Of a DNA stretch of 64,000 nt, positions 8,299 to 17,130 are shown in pieces. A program made the position numbers and the translations under genes. The notes under the pieces are model-generated. The model made no database searches, was not told where the DNA came from, and was given only the letters and a program-made list of their open reading frames with translations. Source of the stretch: JACCTI01 sp038237435 (GTDB lineage Bacteria; Verrucomicrobiota; Verrucomicrobiia; Chthoniobacterales; UBA10450); contig JBBRYT010000006.1 in assembly GCA_038237435.1 (NCBI GenBank), positions 124,001 through 188,000 of the forward strand. Reading direction: 5' to 3'. Every line of letters begins with the position of its first letter. The first letter of the stretch is position 1.

Positions 8299-8787
8299 TC
8301 ATTGCACTGAAAGTGAGACCGGAACGAGTTCGACTTCTTCGGTCGGATAAGAGACGCGCAGCGACGCGCCATTAGTTGCATCTTTCCATTGGAAGGTTTC
8401 GCGCGAACGAGAAACGAGACGACGCGCCGGCTCGGTTAAATTTGCCGGATAAACCAGACCCTCATCGCTCGAGTGATAAACCACGCGCGTCATTCCATCG
8501 GGTCGAAGGTCCGGTGCGGCGGGCGCGGTCGATGCCGCCCGCGGAGTTTTGCTCTGCGATTTGTGATCCACATTCACGCGCGCCAGCATGAAAAACGCAG
8601 CGGCGGCCGCGAGACCAAAACCGAGCGCAAACCAATTGAGATGCACGCGACGACGGGGCAAAACGGCCGCAGTTGGAACCGACGAAACTTCATGCAACGC
8701 GTGTTCCACCCGAGCGAGCAAATCCGCCGAGGGCGCAGCCGGCCGAAGTTGTTTCAACTCCGCTTCGAATTCTGAAAAATCATTCAT
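8299..8787 (-). CDS. Putative anti-sigma factor, single-pass membrane protein
   Basis: ATG at 8787 overlaps the end of the sigma-factor gene (ATGAATGA), implying translational coupling. The product is about 162 residues: an acidic N-terminal cytoplasmic part (NDFSEFEAELKQLRPAAPS, about 1-60), one transmembrane helix (FALGFGLAAAAAFFMLARV, about 55-75) and a C-terminal extracytoplasmic part. No HxxxCxxC zinc motif is present. Its length, topology and position directly behind an ECF sigma gene support an anti-sigma role, but sequence similarity alone does not prove it. Confidence 0.6.
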   Translation of the reverse strand: MNDFSEFEAELKQLRPAAPSADLLARVEHALHEVSSVPTAAVLPRRRVHLNWFALGFGLAAAAAFFMLARVNVDHKSQSKTPRAASTAPAAPDLRPDGMTRVVYHSSDEGLVYPANLTEPARRLVSRSRETFQWKDATNGASLRVSYPTEEVELVPVSLSVQ

Positions 8788-9415
8788 TGACGTTGTCGCC
8801 GGGGGCGTTGACTCCGGCACCGGTGAGATTTTTTTTCAAGGCCGCGAGCGCATAGCGATAACGAGACGCGGCTGTGTTTTGCGAAATAGTTAGAACGCTC
8901 GCGATGTCGGCGAAGGTCAGCTCGTTCCAAATTTTCATGACCAGGACCTCGCGTTGTTCTTCCGGCAGACGATCGATCGCGGCTGCGAGCGCTTGCTGAG
9001 ATTCACTCGTCGTATCGAATTGCGGCGAGGTTGATTGCTCGACGTCGGCCACAGCGTCTGCTTCGCGCCGCGCTCGACGCGCATCGCGCCGGAGAAGATC
9101 GAACGCCGTTGATCGGACCGTGGCGAAAAGGAGCGCGCGGTTCCGGATCGGATGCTGTTTGCGCCAGAACTTAACGAACGCTTCCTGCACGATGTCTTCC
9201 GCATCGGCCATGGAACGGACGAATTGCCGCGCGAACAGAACGAGGCCGGGAGCGGCTTCGGCGAAAAAGGTTTTCCAATCTTCATGGCTTGCGACATTTT
9301 CCATGACCTCGTTACGGTCTTTGCTATCCAGACGCCGCCAACTCCTCTTTTTGTCTACGCTGCGCGAATTCTCTTCCGCCTTGGACTCGTTAGGCGAAAC
9401 CGGCAGCGTCGTCAT
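8780..9415 (-). CDS. ECF-type RNA polymerase sigma factor
   Basis: A 211-residue sigma-70 family protein. Region 2 is visible at about 50-115 (FARQFVRSMADAEDIVQEAFVKFW, the core-binding and -10 recognition helices), and region 4 at about 150-200 (LPEEQREVLVMKIWNELTFADIASVLTISQNTAASRYRYALAAL, a helix-turn-helix for the -35 box). Its ATG at 9415 overlaps the stop of the upstream gene by ATGA, which supports this start over the later ATG at 9304. It directs transcription in response to a signal probably held by the next gene product. The target promoters are unknown; the operon itself is the first candidate. Confidence 0.9.
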   Translation of the reverse strand: MTTLPVSPNESKAEENSRSVDKKRSWRRLDSKDRNEVMENVASHEDWKTFFAEAAPGLVLFARQFVRSMADAEDIVQEAFVKFWRKQHPIRNRALLFATVRSTAFDLLRRDARRARREADAVADVEQSTSPQFDTTSESQQALAAAIDRLPEEQREVLVMKIWNELTFADIASVLTISQNTAASRYRYALAALKKNLTGAGVNAPGDNVNE

Positions 9416-10293
9416 GGCGTGGAATTTTGCCTAACGAGTCGCAGCCGGCTGTTCTTCTGGTCGAAGCTAATCGCGAACTCGCTTAGGATTTTCCCGCCGA
9501 TGTTCATCGAATCGCCCAGCGCTGGGAAAGTCACGGTCGGCTGCGGAAATTCGTAGCGGCCTATTCGCACCGTATCCCTGGCGCGACCTTCCTTGATTTC
9601 GACTTCGCCGCTCATACTGCGCGCATGTGCGACCACCACCGGTGCGTCGACAAACTCCGCTTTCTCTGCCAGCGCCGCGGGCAGCATGAATCCGCCTACC
9701 ATATTTCCTGAATCGATGTGCGCGTCCGCTTTCCGCTCGCCTAACGAGACCTCGACCACCGGAATGCCGCCCAGACTCTTGTAACTGATAATGTCAGCAC
9801 CATTTGCGGCCGGCAGGTCGCCTTTGTTTACGCGCACTTTTTTCGCGGGATAATCAAGCGTGAGCAGGTAGTCGCCGAAAAATCCGAGAGTAAGAATTCC
9901 ATCGAGCTCGCCCGTGCGCGGCATCGATTTCAATGGACGCCCTGCAGCCTGCACATCACTGAAACGCAGTCCCGCAATCTCGACCGACTGAAGCCGCATC
10001 AAAGCCAGCGCTTGTGGATTGCGTCCCGATGGGTCGCCTGCCGATATTTGTTCACTCGCTTCCAGGCCGAGGTCTTTCGCGACGGACGGATCGATTCGCG
10101 CAGTCCCCTGCCCGCCTGTGTCGATGCCGAAGAGAAACGGGCCTTTCCCGTTCACCGTTACTTCGATTGCCGGCATCGTTCCGACCAGCCGCATCGGCAC
10201 TTCAAAGCCGGATGAGTCAGACGCCGCGCGCGTCGGTCTAATCATCAACGCCGCAATGACAGCAAGAAATCCGATGACCCTAAATGCACGCAT
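9412..10293 (-). CDS. Secreted aspartyl-protease-like (retropepsin fold) protein
   Basis: ATG at 10293 gives a signal peptide (MRAFRVIGFLAVIAALMI) and 293 residues. Two retropepsin-like halves are visible. The first has the motif F-G-I-D-T-G-G (about residue 55), with VTVNGKGPFLF before it and L-D-G-I-L-T-L-G-F-F-G after it. The second has H-I-D-S-G-N (about 185). D-T-G and D-S-G are the catalytic dyad motifs of aspartic peptidases. The protein is predicted to work in the periplasm. It is the first gene of the operon and overlaps the sigma-factor gene by ATGA, so it may cleave a regulator or a stress substrate (inference). Confidence 0.8.
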   Translation of the reverse strand: MRAFRVIGFLAVIAALMIRPTRAASDSSGFEVPMRLVGTMPAIEVTVNGKGPFLFGIDTGGQGTARIDPSVAKDLGLEASEQISAGDPSGRNPQALALMRLQSVEIAGLRFSDVQAAGRPLKSMPRTGELDGILTLGFFGDYLLTLDYPAKKVRVNKGDLPAANGADIISYKSLGGIPVVEVSLGERKADAHIDSGNMVGGFMLPAALAEKAEFVDAPVVVAHARSMSGEVEIKEGRARDTVRIGRYEFPQPTVTFPALGDSMNIGGKILSEFAISFDQKNSRLRLVRQNSTP

Positions 10294-10404
10294 AATGTCC
10301 TTCGGCGCACCATTCGCCGCCGTTAACCTCGCGGGCAAAAAGCTGACATGAGCGGCGGTCCACCTTACTCTGCTGACGCCGCTCGCGCCGTTTTTTGTCT
10401 AATC

Positions 10405-11298
10405 ATGAAAACTTTTTCGCTCCTAATTATCGCAGCTTTGGCTGTCGCTATCGCGCGCGCCGAAGAGCAGCCGACGGACGGCGTTCCGCGTGCCGTCGCG
10501 CAAATGGCCATTCGAGAGAGCGAGAAAAAATTCTACGAAATGGGCCAGGCCCAGGGTACTCGCGCCGCGTTTCTCCATTTTCTCGCGGAGGATTCTATCG
10601 TTTTCCGTCCCGGCCCGGTCAGTGGTAAGGAAGTTTGGAACAAACGACCCGAGGGCGGAGTCTCCTTGAAGTGGAAACCGAAATTCGTCTGGGTTTCACG
10701 CGGCGCTGACCTTGGTTACAGCACCGGGCCGGCGGAATGGCGTAAGGCGAAGGAAGATCTGAAACCGTTCGGTTACGGCCAGTTCATCACCATTTGGAAA
10801 AAACAGAAAGATGGTCAATGGCGCGCAGCCCTCGATGTCGGCGGGGAAGTTCCCGCCGCGCCTAACGAGTCCGACGAAGAAGCCGGCAACGTCTTCACTC
10901 CTATTGACGATGTTGGCGGCGCGACGCCGGATTGTGCCACCGCCGCAAAGAATCTGCGCGATGCGGAAAACAAATTCGCCACCGCGGCTAAAGGCGATTC
11001 CACCATTGCCTTGAGCGAAGCCAGTCTGCCGACGATCCGCGTCCATCGCGAAAATGTTTTTCCCGCGCTCGGAAAATATCCGGCGCAACTGATGTTGAGC
11101 GTACACCGCGGTCATCTGACCATGGAAAAAATGGGCGGCGAAATGAGCAGCGCCTGCGACCTGGCTTACAACTACGGCAAATATTCGTTAGTCGAACCGA
11201 CAAGCACGGAGCGCGGACATTACCTGCAAATCTGGCGCACCGATGCCGAGGGCAATTGGAAAATCGCGCTCGATTTTCAGTCGCCCATGCCTAAGTGA
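10405..11298 (+). CDS. Secreted protein with two DUF4440/NTF2-like domains
   Basis: ATG at 10405 gives a signal peptide (MKTFSLLIIAALAVAIARA) and 297 residues. The first half (about 25-155) and second half (about 190-297) each look like an NTF2/SnoaL-like fold: a helix with E-K-K-F or E-N-K-F, an A-x-D-S/ASLPTIR segment, a central Gly/Arg-rich stretch, and a terminal strand (FITIWKKQKDGQWRAALD; YLQIWRTDAEGNWKIALDF). The near-identical W-K/R-x-A-L-D endings show an internal duplication. Such domains bind small hydrophobic ligands; no substrate is indicated. It is divergent from the protease-sigma operon. Confidence 0.75.
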   Translation: MKTFSLLIIAALAVAIARAEEQPTDGVPRAVAQMAIRESEKKFYEMGQAQGTRAAFLHFLAEDSIVFRPGPVSGKEVWNKRPEGGVSLKWKPKFVWVSRGADLGYSTGPAEWRKAKEDLKPFGYGQFITIWKKQKDGQWRAALDVGGEVPAAPNESDEEAGNVFTPIDDVGGATPDCATAAKNLRDAENKFATAAKGDSTIALSEASLPTIRVHRENVFPALGKYPAQLMLSVHRGHLTMEKMGGEMSSACDLAYNYGKYSLVEPTSTERGHYLQIWRTDAEGNWKIALDFQSPMPK

Positions 11299-11334
11299 TG
11301 CAGGCCGCGTCTCGCGACGCGGCGCCGTGCGACA

Positions 11335-11889
11335 GTGAAACTCGATCCCGATCCCCTGCCCACTGGCCACGCCGGAATGCGACAGCGTCTGGAGCTCGGT
11401 CCGCGCATTCACCCGACGGCCTTCGTCGTGCCAAATGCCACTGTCATCGGCGACGTCTCGTTAGGCGAAGAGTCCAGCGTCTGGTTTAGTGCGGTTTTGC
11501 GCGGCGACATCAATCGCATTGTCATCGGAGCGCGCACCAATATTCAGGACAACGTCGTCGTTCATTTGTCGGACGATTATCCGGCGATTATCGGCGAATT
11601 AGTAACCGTGGGTCACAGCGCCATCGTCCACGCTTGCACGATCGACGACGAAGTTCTGGTCGGAATGGGCGCAATTATTCTCGACGGCGCCGAAATCGGA
11701 GCTCGCTCCATCATTGGCGCGAATGCTCTCGTCACCGTCGGGAAGAAAATTCCGCCGGGCTCACTCGTTTACGGTTCGCCCGCGCGTGTCATGAGTCAGC
11801 TCTCGTTAGGCGAGCAGGCCGGGATCAAAAAGTGGGCGCTTAAGTATGTTCAGAACTCGCAATACTTCCGCGAGTTTGTTAGGCCTTAG
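11335..11889 (+). CDS. Gamma carbonic anhydrase-family protein
   Basis: A 184-residue left-handed beta-helix protein built of hexapeptide repeats ([LIV]-G-x-x-x-x), for example TVIGDVSLGEES, IVIGARTNIQDN, IILDGAEIGARSIIGANALVTVGKKIPPGSL. Three His (about 77, 94 and 99, in VVHL and VGHSAIVH) match the zinc ligands of gamma-class carbonic anhydrases (YrdA/PaaY/CaiE group). It ends with a C-terminal helix. The start is GTG at 11335; an ATG at 11377 is possible. It lies 3 bases before the phospholipase D-like gene, so the two may be cotranscribed. Activity as a CO2 hydratase is plausible, not certain. Confidence 0.85.
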   Translation: MKLDPDPLPTGHAGMRQRLELGPRIHPTAFVVPNATVIGDVSLGEESSVWFSAVLRGDINRIVIGARTNIQDNVVVHLSDDYPAIIGELVTVGHSAIVHACTIDDEVLVGMGAIILDGAEIGARSIIGANALVTVGKKIPPGSLVYGSPARVMSQLSLGEQAGIKKWALKYVQNSQYFREFVRP

Positions 11890-11892
11890 CTG

Positions 11893-13683
11893 GTGGAAGT
11901 AGCTAACTCCAGAAACGGCGTGAGCGTTCGCGCGCACAAGGGCGATGCCATGACTTTGCTCGCCTTCGATCTCGATCAAGCGAAGACGAAGAACTTCACC
12001 GGCTTCAGCATTCAGATCACGCCGAAGGGTCGCGCGCCGTATTACCTGACGAATCTTCTCACTTATCCAACAGCGCTTCGCACGAAGAACAACATCGCGG
12101 ACAAAGACGCGCACAGCACGCTCTTCGCGCCCATCCAGAAATTTCGCTGGGTCCATGTGCCGGCCACTTTTCATCAAATCACGGCGCCGTTTTACGGGCC
12201 CTACAAATACGAAGTCACGCCGCGCTACATGATCGGCGATATTTTGCAGCCGCTCGATCCGTCGCTCACCGTCGCGGTCGAGGTCGACGTTGGTCCCTAC
12301 AAATCCGGTCAGTTCCAAATCGGATTCGCGCGCGGCTTCGTCGCTTCGCAGGCCTACACCAATCACTTCGGCAACAACAACAAGGTGCGACCGAACAAGA
12401 AGGATCTGATTTTCGACATCAAAACGAAATCGGGCTCGGTCAAGACGACGAAGAACGGTCAGCAGGTTGATCAGGATTACACCTTTGAAGACCAATACGC
12501 CTGGCTCGGCTGGCAGGCCCGGGTGCGTGCTTTAGAATTTCTCGACGAAACTCTGGCCAATCAAAATCTCACGCTCGACGTCTTCGCCTTCGATCTCGAT
12601 GAGCCGACAATTTGCGGCAAACTGATCCAGCTCGCGCAGCAGGGGCGATTACGAATCCTGCTCGATAATTCGAAAAGCCACGTTGGCAAAAATGCGGGTG
12701 GCGTTTCGGCTTTCGAAGATCAATTCGAGGCGTTCTTCGCCCAAAACGCCGTGGCGCCGAGCGCAATGGTGCGCGGAAGATTTCAGAGCCTCGCGCACTC
12801 GAAAGTTTTCATTCAGAGAGACAAAAGCACCAAGGCCGCGATCAAAGTCCTGACCGGCTCGACGAACTTTTCCACGAACGGTTTCTACATCAACGCCAAC
12901 CACGTTCTCATTTTCAATAACAACGCGGTGGCGCAACTCTACGCGGATGTTTTCGACGCGTGCTTCAGCGCGGACAAGATGAAAGGGTTCAGCGGGACAA
13001 ATTTTGCCGCGAATGATCACTCGTTTGCGCAGGCCGAAACTCCGCAGATGACGATCCGTTTTTCGCCGCACACAAAAACAGTCGCGACAAAGTTTTTCAA
13101 AATCATTTCCGACGCAATCCAGGCCACAACCAGTGATGTCTTGTTCGCGATCATGAAGGATAACAGTGCCAGCTCCATCCTGGACACGATCCGAGCTATC
13201 CGCGCCACTCGGCAGGATATTTTTTCCTACGGCATCACCGACACGACCACGACGATCTCGCTCTACAAGCCGCACAAAAAAAATGGCGTGCTCGTTGCCG
13301 GCAAAGGTGGCGCGAACGTGTTACCGCCGCCATTCGATCGCGAGAATCCGATTCCCGGAATCGCTATCCATCACAAATTTGTCGTAGTCGATTTCAAAGG
13401 CAAGAATCCGGCGGTGTTTTGCGGCTCGAGTAATCTGGCCTTCGGTCCCGAGCAGGCGAATGGCGACAATCTCATCGAGATTCGCGACCGCGACGCGGTC
13501 ACAGTTTTCGCCATCGAAGCGATTCGGCTGGTCGATCATTTCGCCTTTCGCAATCGCCAAGCCAATCCAAATGAAATTAACCTGCACGGCACCGAACCAA
13601 CGCCGTGGTCCGCGAGCTACTACGACCCGGCCGATTTGCATTTCGTCGAGCGCACCCTGTTGAGCGCGCCGGCCAGGAACTAA
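11893..13683 (+). CDS. Phospholipase D-like domain protein
   Basis: A 596-residue protein (GTG at 11893). The N-terminal third (1-190) is of unknown fold. The PLD region follows: L-A-H-S-K-V-F-I-Q-R-D with G-S-T-N-F-S (about 300-330) and I-H-H-K-F-V-V-V-D-F with G-S-S-N-L-A-F (about 495-530). These are the two H-x-K-x4-D-x6-G-S-x-N signatures required for the phosphatidyl-enzyme mechanism; the first D is shifted, so that half is less canonical. The substrate could be lipid or nucleic acid. No signal peptide is seen, suggesting a cytoplasmic enzyme. It contains no exact copy of the CGTTAGGC word that marks most neighbours. Confidence 0.8.
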   Translation: MEVANSRNGVSVRAHKGDAMTLLAFDLDQAKTKNFTGFSIQITPKGRAPYYLTNLLTYPTALRTKNNIADKDAHSTLFAPIQKFRWVHVPATFHQITAPFYGPYKYEVTPRYMIGDILQPLDPSLTVAVEVDVGPYKSGQFQIGFARGFVASQAYTNHFGNNNKVRPNKKDLIFDIKTKSGSVKTTKNGQQVDQDYTFEDQYAWLGWQARVRALEFLDETLANQNLTLDVFAFDLDEPTICGKLIQLAQQGRLRILLDNSKSHVGKNAGGVSAFEDQFEAFFAQNAVAPSAMVRGRFQSLAHSKVFIQRDKSTKAAIKVLTGSTNFSTNGFYINANHVLIFNNNAVAQLYADVFDACFSADKMKGFSGTNFAANDHSFAQAETPQMTIRFSPHTKTVATKFFKIISDAIQATTSDVLFAIMKDNSASSILDTIRAIRATRQDIFSYGITDTTTTISLYKPHKKNGVLVAGKGGANVLPPPFDRENPIPGIAIHHKFVVVDFKGKNPAVFCGSSNLAFGPEQANGDNLIEIRDRDAVTVFAIEAIRLVDHFAFRNRQANPNEINLHGTEPTPWSASYYDPADLHFVERTLLSAPARN

Positions 13684-13690
13684 CCACTCG

Positions 13691-14800
13691 TTAGGCAGCG
13701 CGAATTTGCTTCGCCAGCTCACGCCCGCTTTCGCGCAAGAGTTCCGGCGTACGCTTCATCCCTTCTTCTTCGCTCATCCCTGCACGCGTAAGCGCATAAA
13801 CGTCGCTAAAGATTTCCTGCGCGCTTCGATCGCCACTCGTCCGACCGACGATCGCGTAGACCGGTTTGCCAAGTTTCCGCGCCAGCGACGCCACACCGGC
13901 TGGCGCTTTTCCGGAGAGAGTCTGTGCATCCAAACTTCCTTCGCCGGTGATTACTACATCGGCGTTCGCAATCTTTGCTTCGAGCCCGATCGCTTCCGCC
14001 ACCACTTCGAAGCCGGGCCGCAAACGCGCGCCGCAAAAACTCATCAGACCAAAACCGAGCCCGCCCGCCGCGCCAGCGCCCGCGACGTTGCGCACATCGA
14101 TCTTCAGCTCTTGTGCGACGAGATCCGCGAGACGCGTGAGACAACTTTCCAAGACGATCAGCTCTTCCGCGCTCGCGCCTTTTTGCGGACCGAAGACGCG
14201 GGTCGCCCCTTGCGGCCCGAGAAGTGAATTTTGCACATCAGAAGCAATTGTGATCGGAAAAATTCCTAACGAGTCCGGCTTTTCAATTCGTGTCAGCTTC
14301 AGCAAATCAGCGACCGCGATGACTTCGTTGTCCTCAGCGAAAAACTGATAACCAAGCGCGCGCGCCAAACCGAAACCGCCGTCGTTTGTCGCGCTTCCAC
14401 CCAGGCCGATGATAATCTCTTTCACGCCGCGCCGCGCCGCCTCGCGCAGCATTTGGCCGGTGCCAAAGGAAGTTGTCCTGAGCGGATTCCGCTCGTTAGG
14501 CGACAAGCGCCAAAGACCGGATGCCTCGCTCATTTCCATTACCGCGGTGGCGCCGTTTCGAATCACGCCGTAACGCGCTCGCACCATCCGGCCGAGCGGA
14601 TCGTGCACATTGCATTCGTGCCGCTCGCCAATTGCCGCTTCGCAAATCACGCTGGCAAATCCTTCGCCCCCGTCCGCGATGGGCAGCAACGTGATCTCCG
14701 CTTTCGGCAATTCGTCGCGCAAACCGGCCGCAATGTGTTCGGCCACTTCTTTCGCGCCTAACGAGTGCTTGAATTTGTCCGGCGCGATCAGAATGCGCAT
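13691..14800 (-). CDS. Glycerate kinase
   Basis: A 369-residue glycerate kinase of the GarK/GlxK type, phosphorylating D-glycerate with ATP. Family features include the N-terminal strand MRILIAPDKFKHSL, the Gly-rich L-P-I-A-D-G-G-E-G segment, GLGGSATNDGGFGLARALG (about 130-150), the Ala/Gly-rich nucleotide-binding stretch VAGAGAAGGLGFGL (about 240) and TGEGSLDAQTLSGKAPAGVA (about 290-310). Its TAA stop lies in a copy of the short word (13689-13696, read as GCC-TAA on the coding strand). It is followed within 6 bases on the same strand by no further gene and is 6 bases after gatB, so it could be the end of that transcript. Confidence 0.95.
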   Translation of the reverse strand: MRILIAPDKFKHSLGAKEVAEHIAAGLRDELPKAEITLLPIADGGEGFASVICEAAIGERHECNVHDPLGRMVRARYGVIRNGATAVMEMSEASGLWRLSPNERNPLRTTSFGTGQMLREAARRGVKEIIIGLGGSATNDGGFGLARALGYQFFAEDNEVIAVADLLKLTRIEKPDSLGIFPITIASDVQNSLLGPQGATRVFGPQKGASAEELIVLESCLTRLADLVAQELKIDVRNVAGAGAAGGLGFGLMSFCGARLRPGFEVVAEAIGLEAKIANADVVITGEGSLDAQTLSGKAPAGVASLARKLGKPVYAIVGRTSGDRSAQEIFSDVYALTRAGMSEEEGMKRTPELLRESGRELAKQIRAA

Positions 14801-14806
14801 GCCGGG

Positions 14807-16258
14807 CTAACTCCGCAATTTCCGCTCCAGGATCTCACCGGCCATTTGCGGATTCGCCTTCCCTTTTGACAGCTTCATGACCTGGCCTTTTAGGAAATTC
14901 AGCGGCGCCAAATTTCCCGCGCGAAAATCTGCCACGGGTTTTGGATTCTGCGCGATTACCTGGTCGCACAGAGCTTCCAGTTCGGTGGCATCGCTCAGTT
15001 GCTCGATGCCTTTTTCGCGCACGATCTCGCCAGCGGACTTCCCGCTCTTAAACATTTCGGCAAAAACTTCCCTGCCTTGCCTGCTACTGATCTTCCCGTC
15101 TTCGATTTGCCGAACGAGTTCATCGAGGGCCTCAGGCCTGATCGGACAATCCGCCATGCTTTGATCGGCATTGGCCAGCGCGTTTTGCAGATCGTTGAGA
15201 ATCCAGTTCGCGATATTCTTTGCATTGCCAGCATCTTTGGCCGCCTGTTCGAAGTAAGTCGCGAGCGCGAGATCGTTCGCGAGAACACCCGCATCGTAGG
15301 CACTGATTTCATATTGCTCAATGAAACGCGCGCGTTTCGCCTGCGGCAATTCCGGCAAGCGTCCCGCCGCTTCCTCGAGCAAGATTTTCGTTTTGATCGG
15401 AACCAACTCGGGATCGGAAAAATATCTGTAATCGTGCGCGAATTCCTTCGTCCGCATCAGAAACGTTTCACCGGCATCATCGTCCCAGCCGCGCGTTTCC
15501 TGCTGCAATTTTTCCCCACGCGCCAGAGCTGCGCCTTGCCGCTCGATCTCAAAGGCCAGAGCGCGGCGCACCCCACTGATGGAATTCATATTCTTAATTT
15601 CGATCTTCGCCCCAAGCTCCGACTGCTCGTTCGGCCGAATGGAGACGTTGCAGTCGCAACGCAACTGACCTTTTTCCATGTCGGCGTCGCTCACGCCGCC
15701 GTAGATCAGAATTTGTTTCAAGGCGCTCAGAAACGCGAAGGCCTCTTCCGGCGAACTGATTTCCGGCTGACTCACGATCTCCATCAAAGGCATGCCGGCC
15801 CGGTTAAAATCTATCCCGGTGCTATTTTCGAAATGAGAGTTCTTCGCGACGTCTTCTTCCAGATGAATCCGGACTAACGAGATCTGTTTATCCGGCGTCG
15901 CGATGATTTTCTGCGCGTCTTTCGGATAGGCTAGATCGTGCAGTGGAACCCGGCCACCCACGCAGAGCGGCCGATCGTACTGCGTGATCTGATAATTTTT
16001 CGCCACGTCCGGATAAAAATAATTTTTCCGATCGAATTTGCTGATGGCCGGAATGTCACAGCCCAGCATCAGTCCGGTCAGTACCGTCAGACGCAGCGCT
16101 TCGTGATTCATCACCGGCAAAGCACCCGGCAAACCGAGACAGATCGGACAGGTGTTCCCGTTAGGCGATGCGCCAAACTCAACCGGACACGCGCAGAACA
16201 TTTTCGAACGCGTCTTCAGTTGCACGTGAACTTCCAGACCGATCGAGACGAGCATCAT
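14807..16258 (-). CDS. gatB: Asp-tRNA(Asn)/Glu-tRNA(Gln) amidotransferase subunit B
   Basis: 483 residues, close to the family length. Subunit B of GatCAB binds and amidates misacylated tRNA. It has the N-terminal signature VSIGLEVHVQLKTRSKMFC, the Cys cluster around CPICLGLPGALPVMN, the hallmark DRKNYFYPDVAKNYQITQYD and the C-terminal YqeY-like domain (from about 330) ending in QMAGEILERKLRS. It has an in-frame ATGATG start overlapping the end of the CvpA-like gene (ATGA). gatA and gatC are not in the window. asnS is also encoded nearby, so the main need may be Gln-tRNA (inference). Confidence 0.97.
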   Translation of the reverse strand: MMLVSIGLEVHVQLKTRSKMFCACPVEFGASPNGNTCPICLGLPGALPVMNHEALRLTVLTGLMLGCDIPAISKFDRKNYFYPDVAKNYQITQYDRPLCVGGRVPLHDLAYPKDAQKIIATPDKQISLVRIHLEEDVAKNSHFENSTGIDFNRAGMPLMEIVSQPEISSPEEAFAFLSALKQILIYGGVSDADMEKGQLRCDCNVSIRPNEQSELGAKIEIKNMNSISGVRRALAFEIERQGAALARGEKLQQETRGWDDDAGETFLMRTKEFAHDYRYFSDPELVPIKTKILLEEAAGRLPELPQAKRARFIEQYEISAYDAGVLANDLALATYFEQAAKDAGNAKNIANWILNDLQNALANADQSMADCPIRPEALDELVRQIEDGKISSRQGREVFAEMFKSGKSAGEIVREKGIEQLSDATELEALCDQVIAQNPKPVADFRAGNLAPLNFLKGQVMKLSKGKANPQMAGEILERKLRS

Positions 16259-17130
16259 TGTCCTTGCGCCGCGTAATCGAGCGCCTTTTTTAGATTAAAT
16301 TTCTTCACTTGCCTTGCCAGTTCGGGATCGTTGGCCGCTTCAATCAAACGATCGTCCTGCAGCAATTCCCAAAGCCGCCCTTCTTCGAGCATGCGTGTAA
16401 TTTGCGGATCGGCGCGCAAGGCGAGAATCTTTGGGTTGTCCGCCAGCTCAGTAACGCCGGGATAAGAAAGAAAGCGCGCCGCGCGTTCCGGCTTGGCAAA
16501 AACTTCCCCGACTGTGGCGAGGGTATCGTAAATGCCGCCCGGAATGACATCCGTCAGTTTAACGACGTCACCGACATGGCCGAATTCGAGCGATTTCTTT
16601 AATCGCGCCATCGTGACACTGAGTGAATTTTCGCCGGCGGAAGTAGCGACGGTGTGATGAGTTGCCACACGCGGTGTGCTCGCATTCACTTCCGCTTCAG
16701 CGACTGCACCGACCGATCGGATTCCAACGATAACGATCCAAATAAACACCAAACCGAAAACAATCCCCACGACCGCGCCGCTGATGCCGTAAACCAGCCT
16801 AACAAATGATGATGCGTGCTGACTGGTGCGCTTGAAGAGAATAGCGCCGGTGGTGTTGACGATAAGATAGATGAGTGCGGCCAGAATCGCGCCGCCAAGC
16901 GCGCTGAGAACAAAATCCGGCGCCTTCAAGAGCGGGCGCAGAAGCGGTAGAAGCATTTGGCCGCAGAACAAGGCCGCGGCGTAAGCGATGACCAACGCCG
17001 CCAGCCTAACGAGTTGTCGCGGCAAACCTAATCTCCACCCGCGCAAGACCTGCAACAAAAGCAGGACGACTGCGAAAGAAACAAAGATCGTCTGCCAAAG
17101 CGATGAACCGGAAACGAGATCGGGTTTCAC
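16255..17130 (-). CDS. CvpA-family membrane protein
   Basis: 291 residues with four hydrophobic segments in the first 150 (for example FVSFAVVLLLLQVLRGW, LIAYAAALFCGQMLL, GAILAALIYLIVNTTG, YGISGAVVGIVFGLVFIWIVIVGI), matching the CvpA/colicin V production family, whose members are small integral membrane proteins of poorly known role. The C-terminal half is predicted soluble, with helices and an unusual LSYPGVTELADNPKILALRADPQ segment. GTG start at 17130 overlaps the aroC stop by GTGA, and the stop overlaps gatB by ATGA, so the three are coupled. Confidence 0.75.
   Translation of the reverse strand: MKPDLVSGSSLWQTIFVSFAVVLLLLQVLRGWRLGLPRQLVRLAALVIAYAAALFCGQMLLPLLRPLLKAPDFVLSALGGAILAALIYLIVNTTGAILFKRTSQHASSFVRLVYGISGAVVGIVFGLVFIWIVIVGIRSVGAVAEAEVNASTPRVATHHTVATSAGENSLSVTMARLKKSLEFGHVGDVVKLTDVIPGGIYDTLATVGEVFAKPERAARFLSYPGVTELADNPKILALRADPQITRMLEEGRLWELLQDDRLIEAANDPELARQVKKFNLKKALDYAAQGQ

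Noticed and set aside
14999..15877. 292-codon frame opposite gatB
   Set aside because: Antisense shadow of gatB with no recognisable domain.
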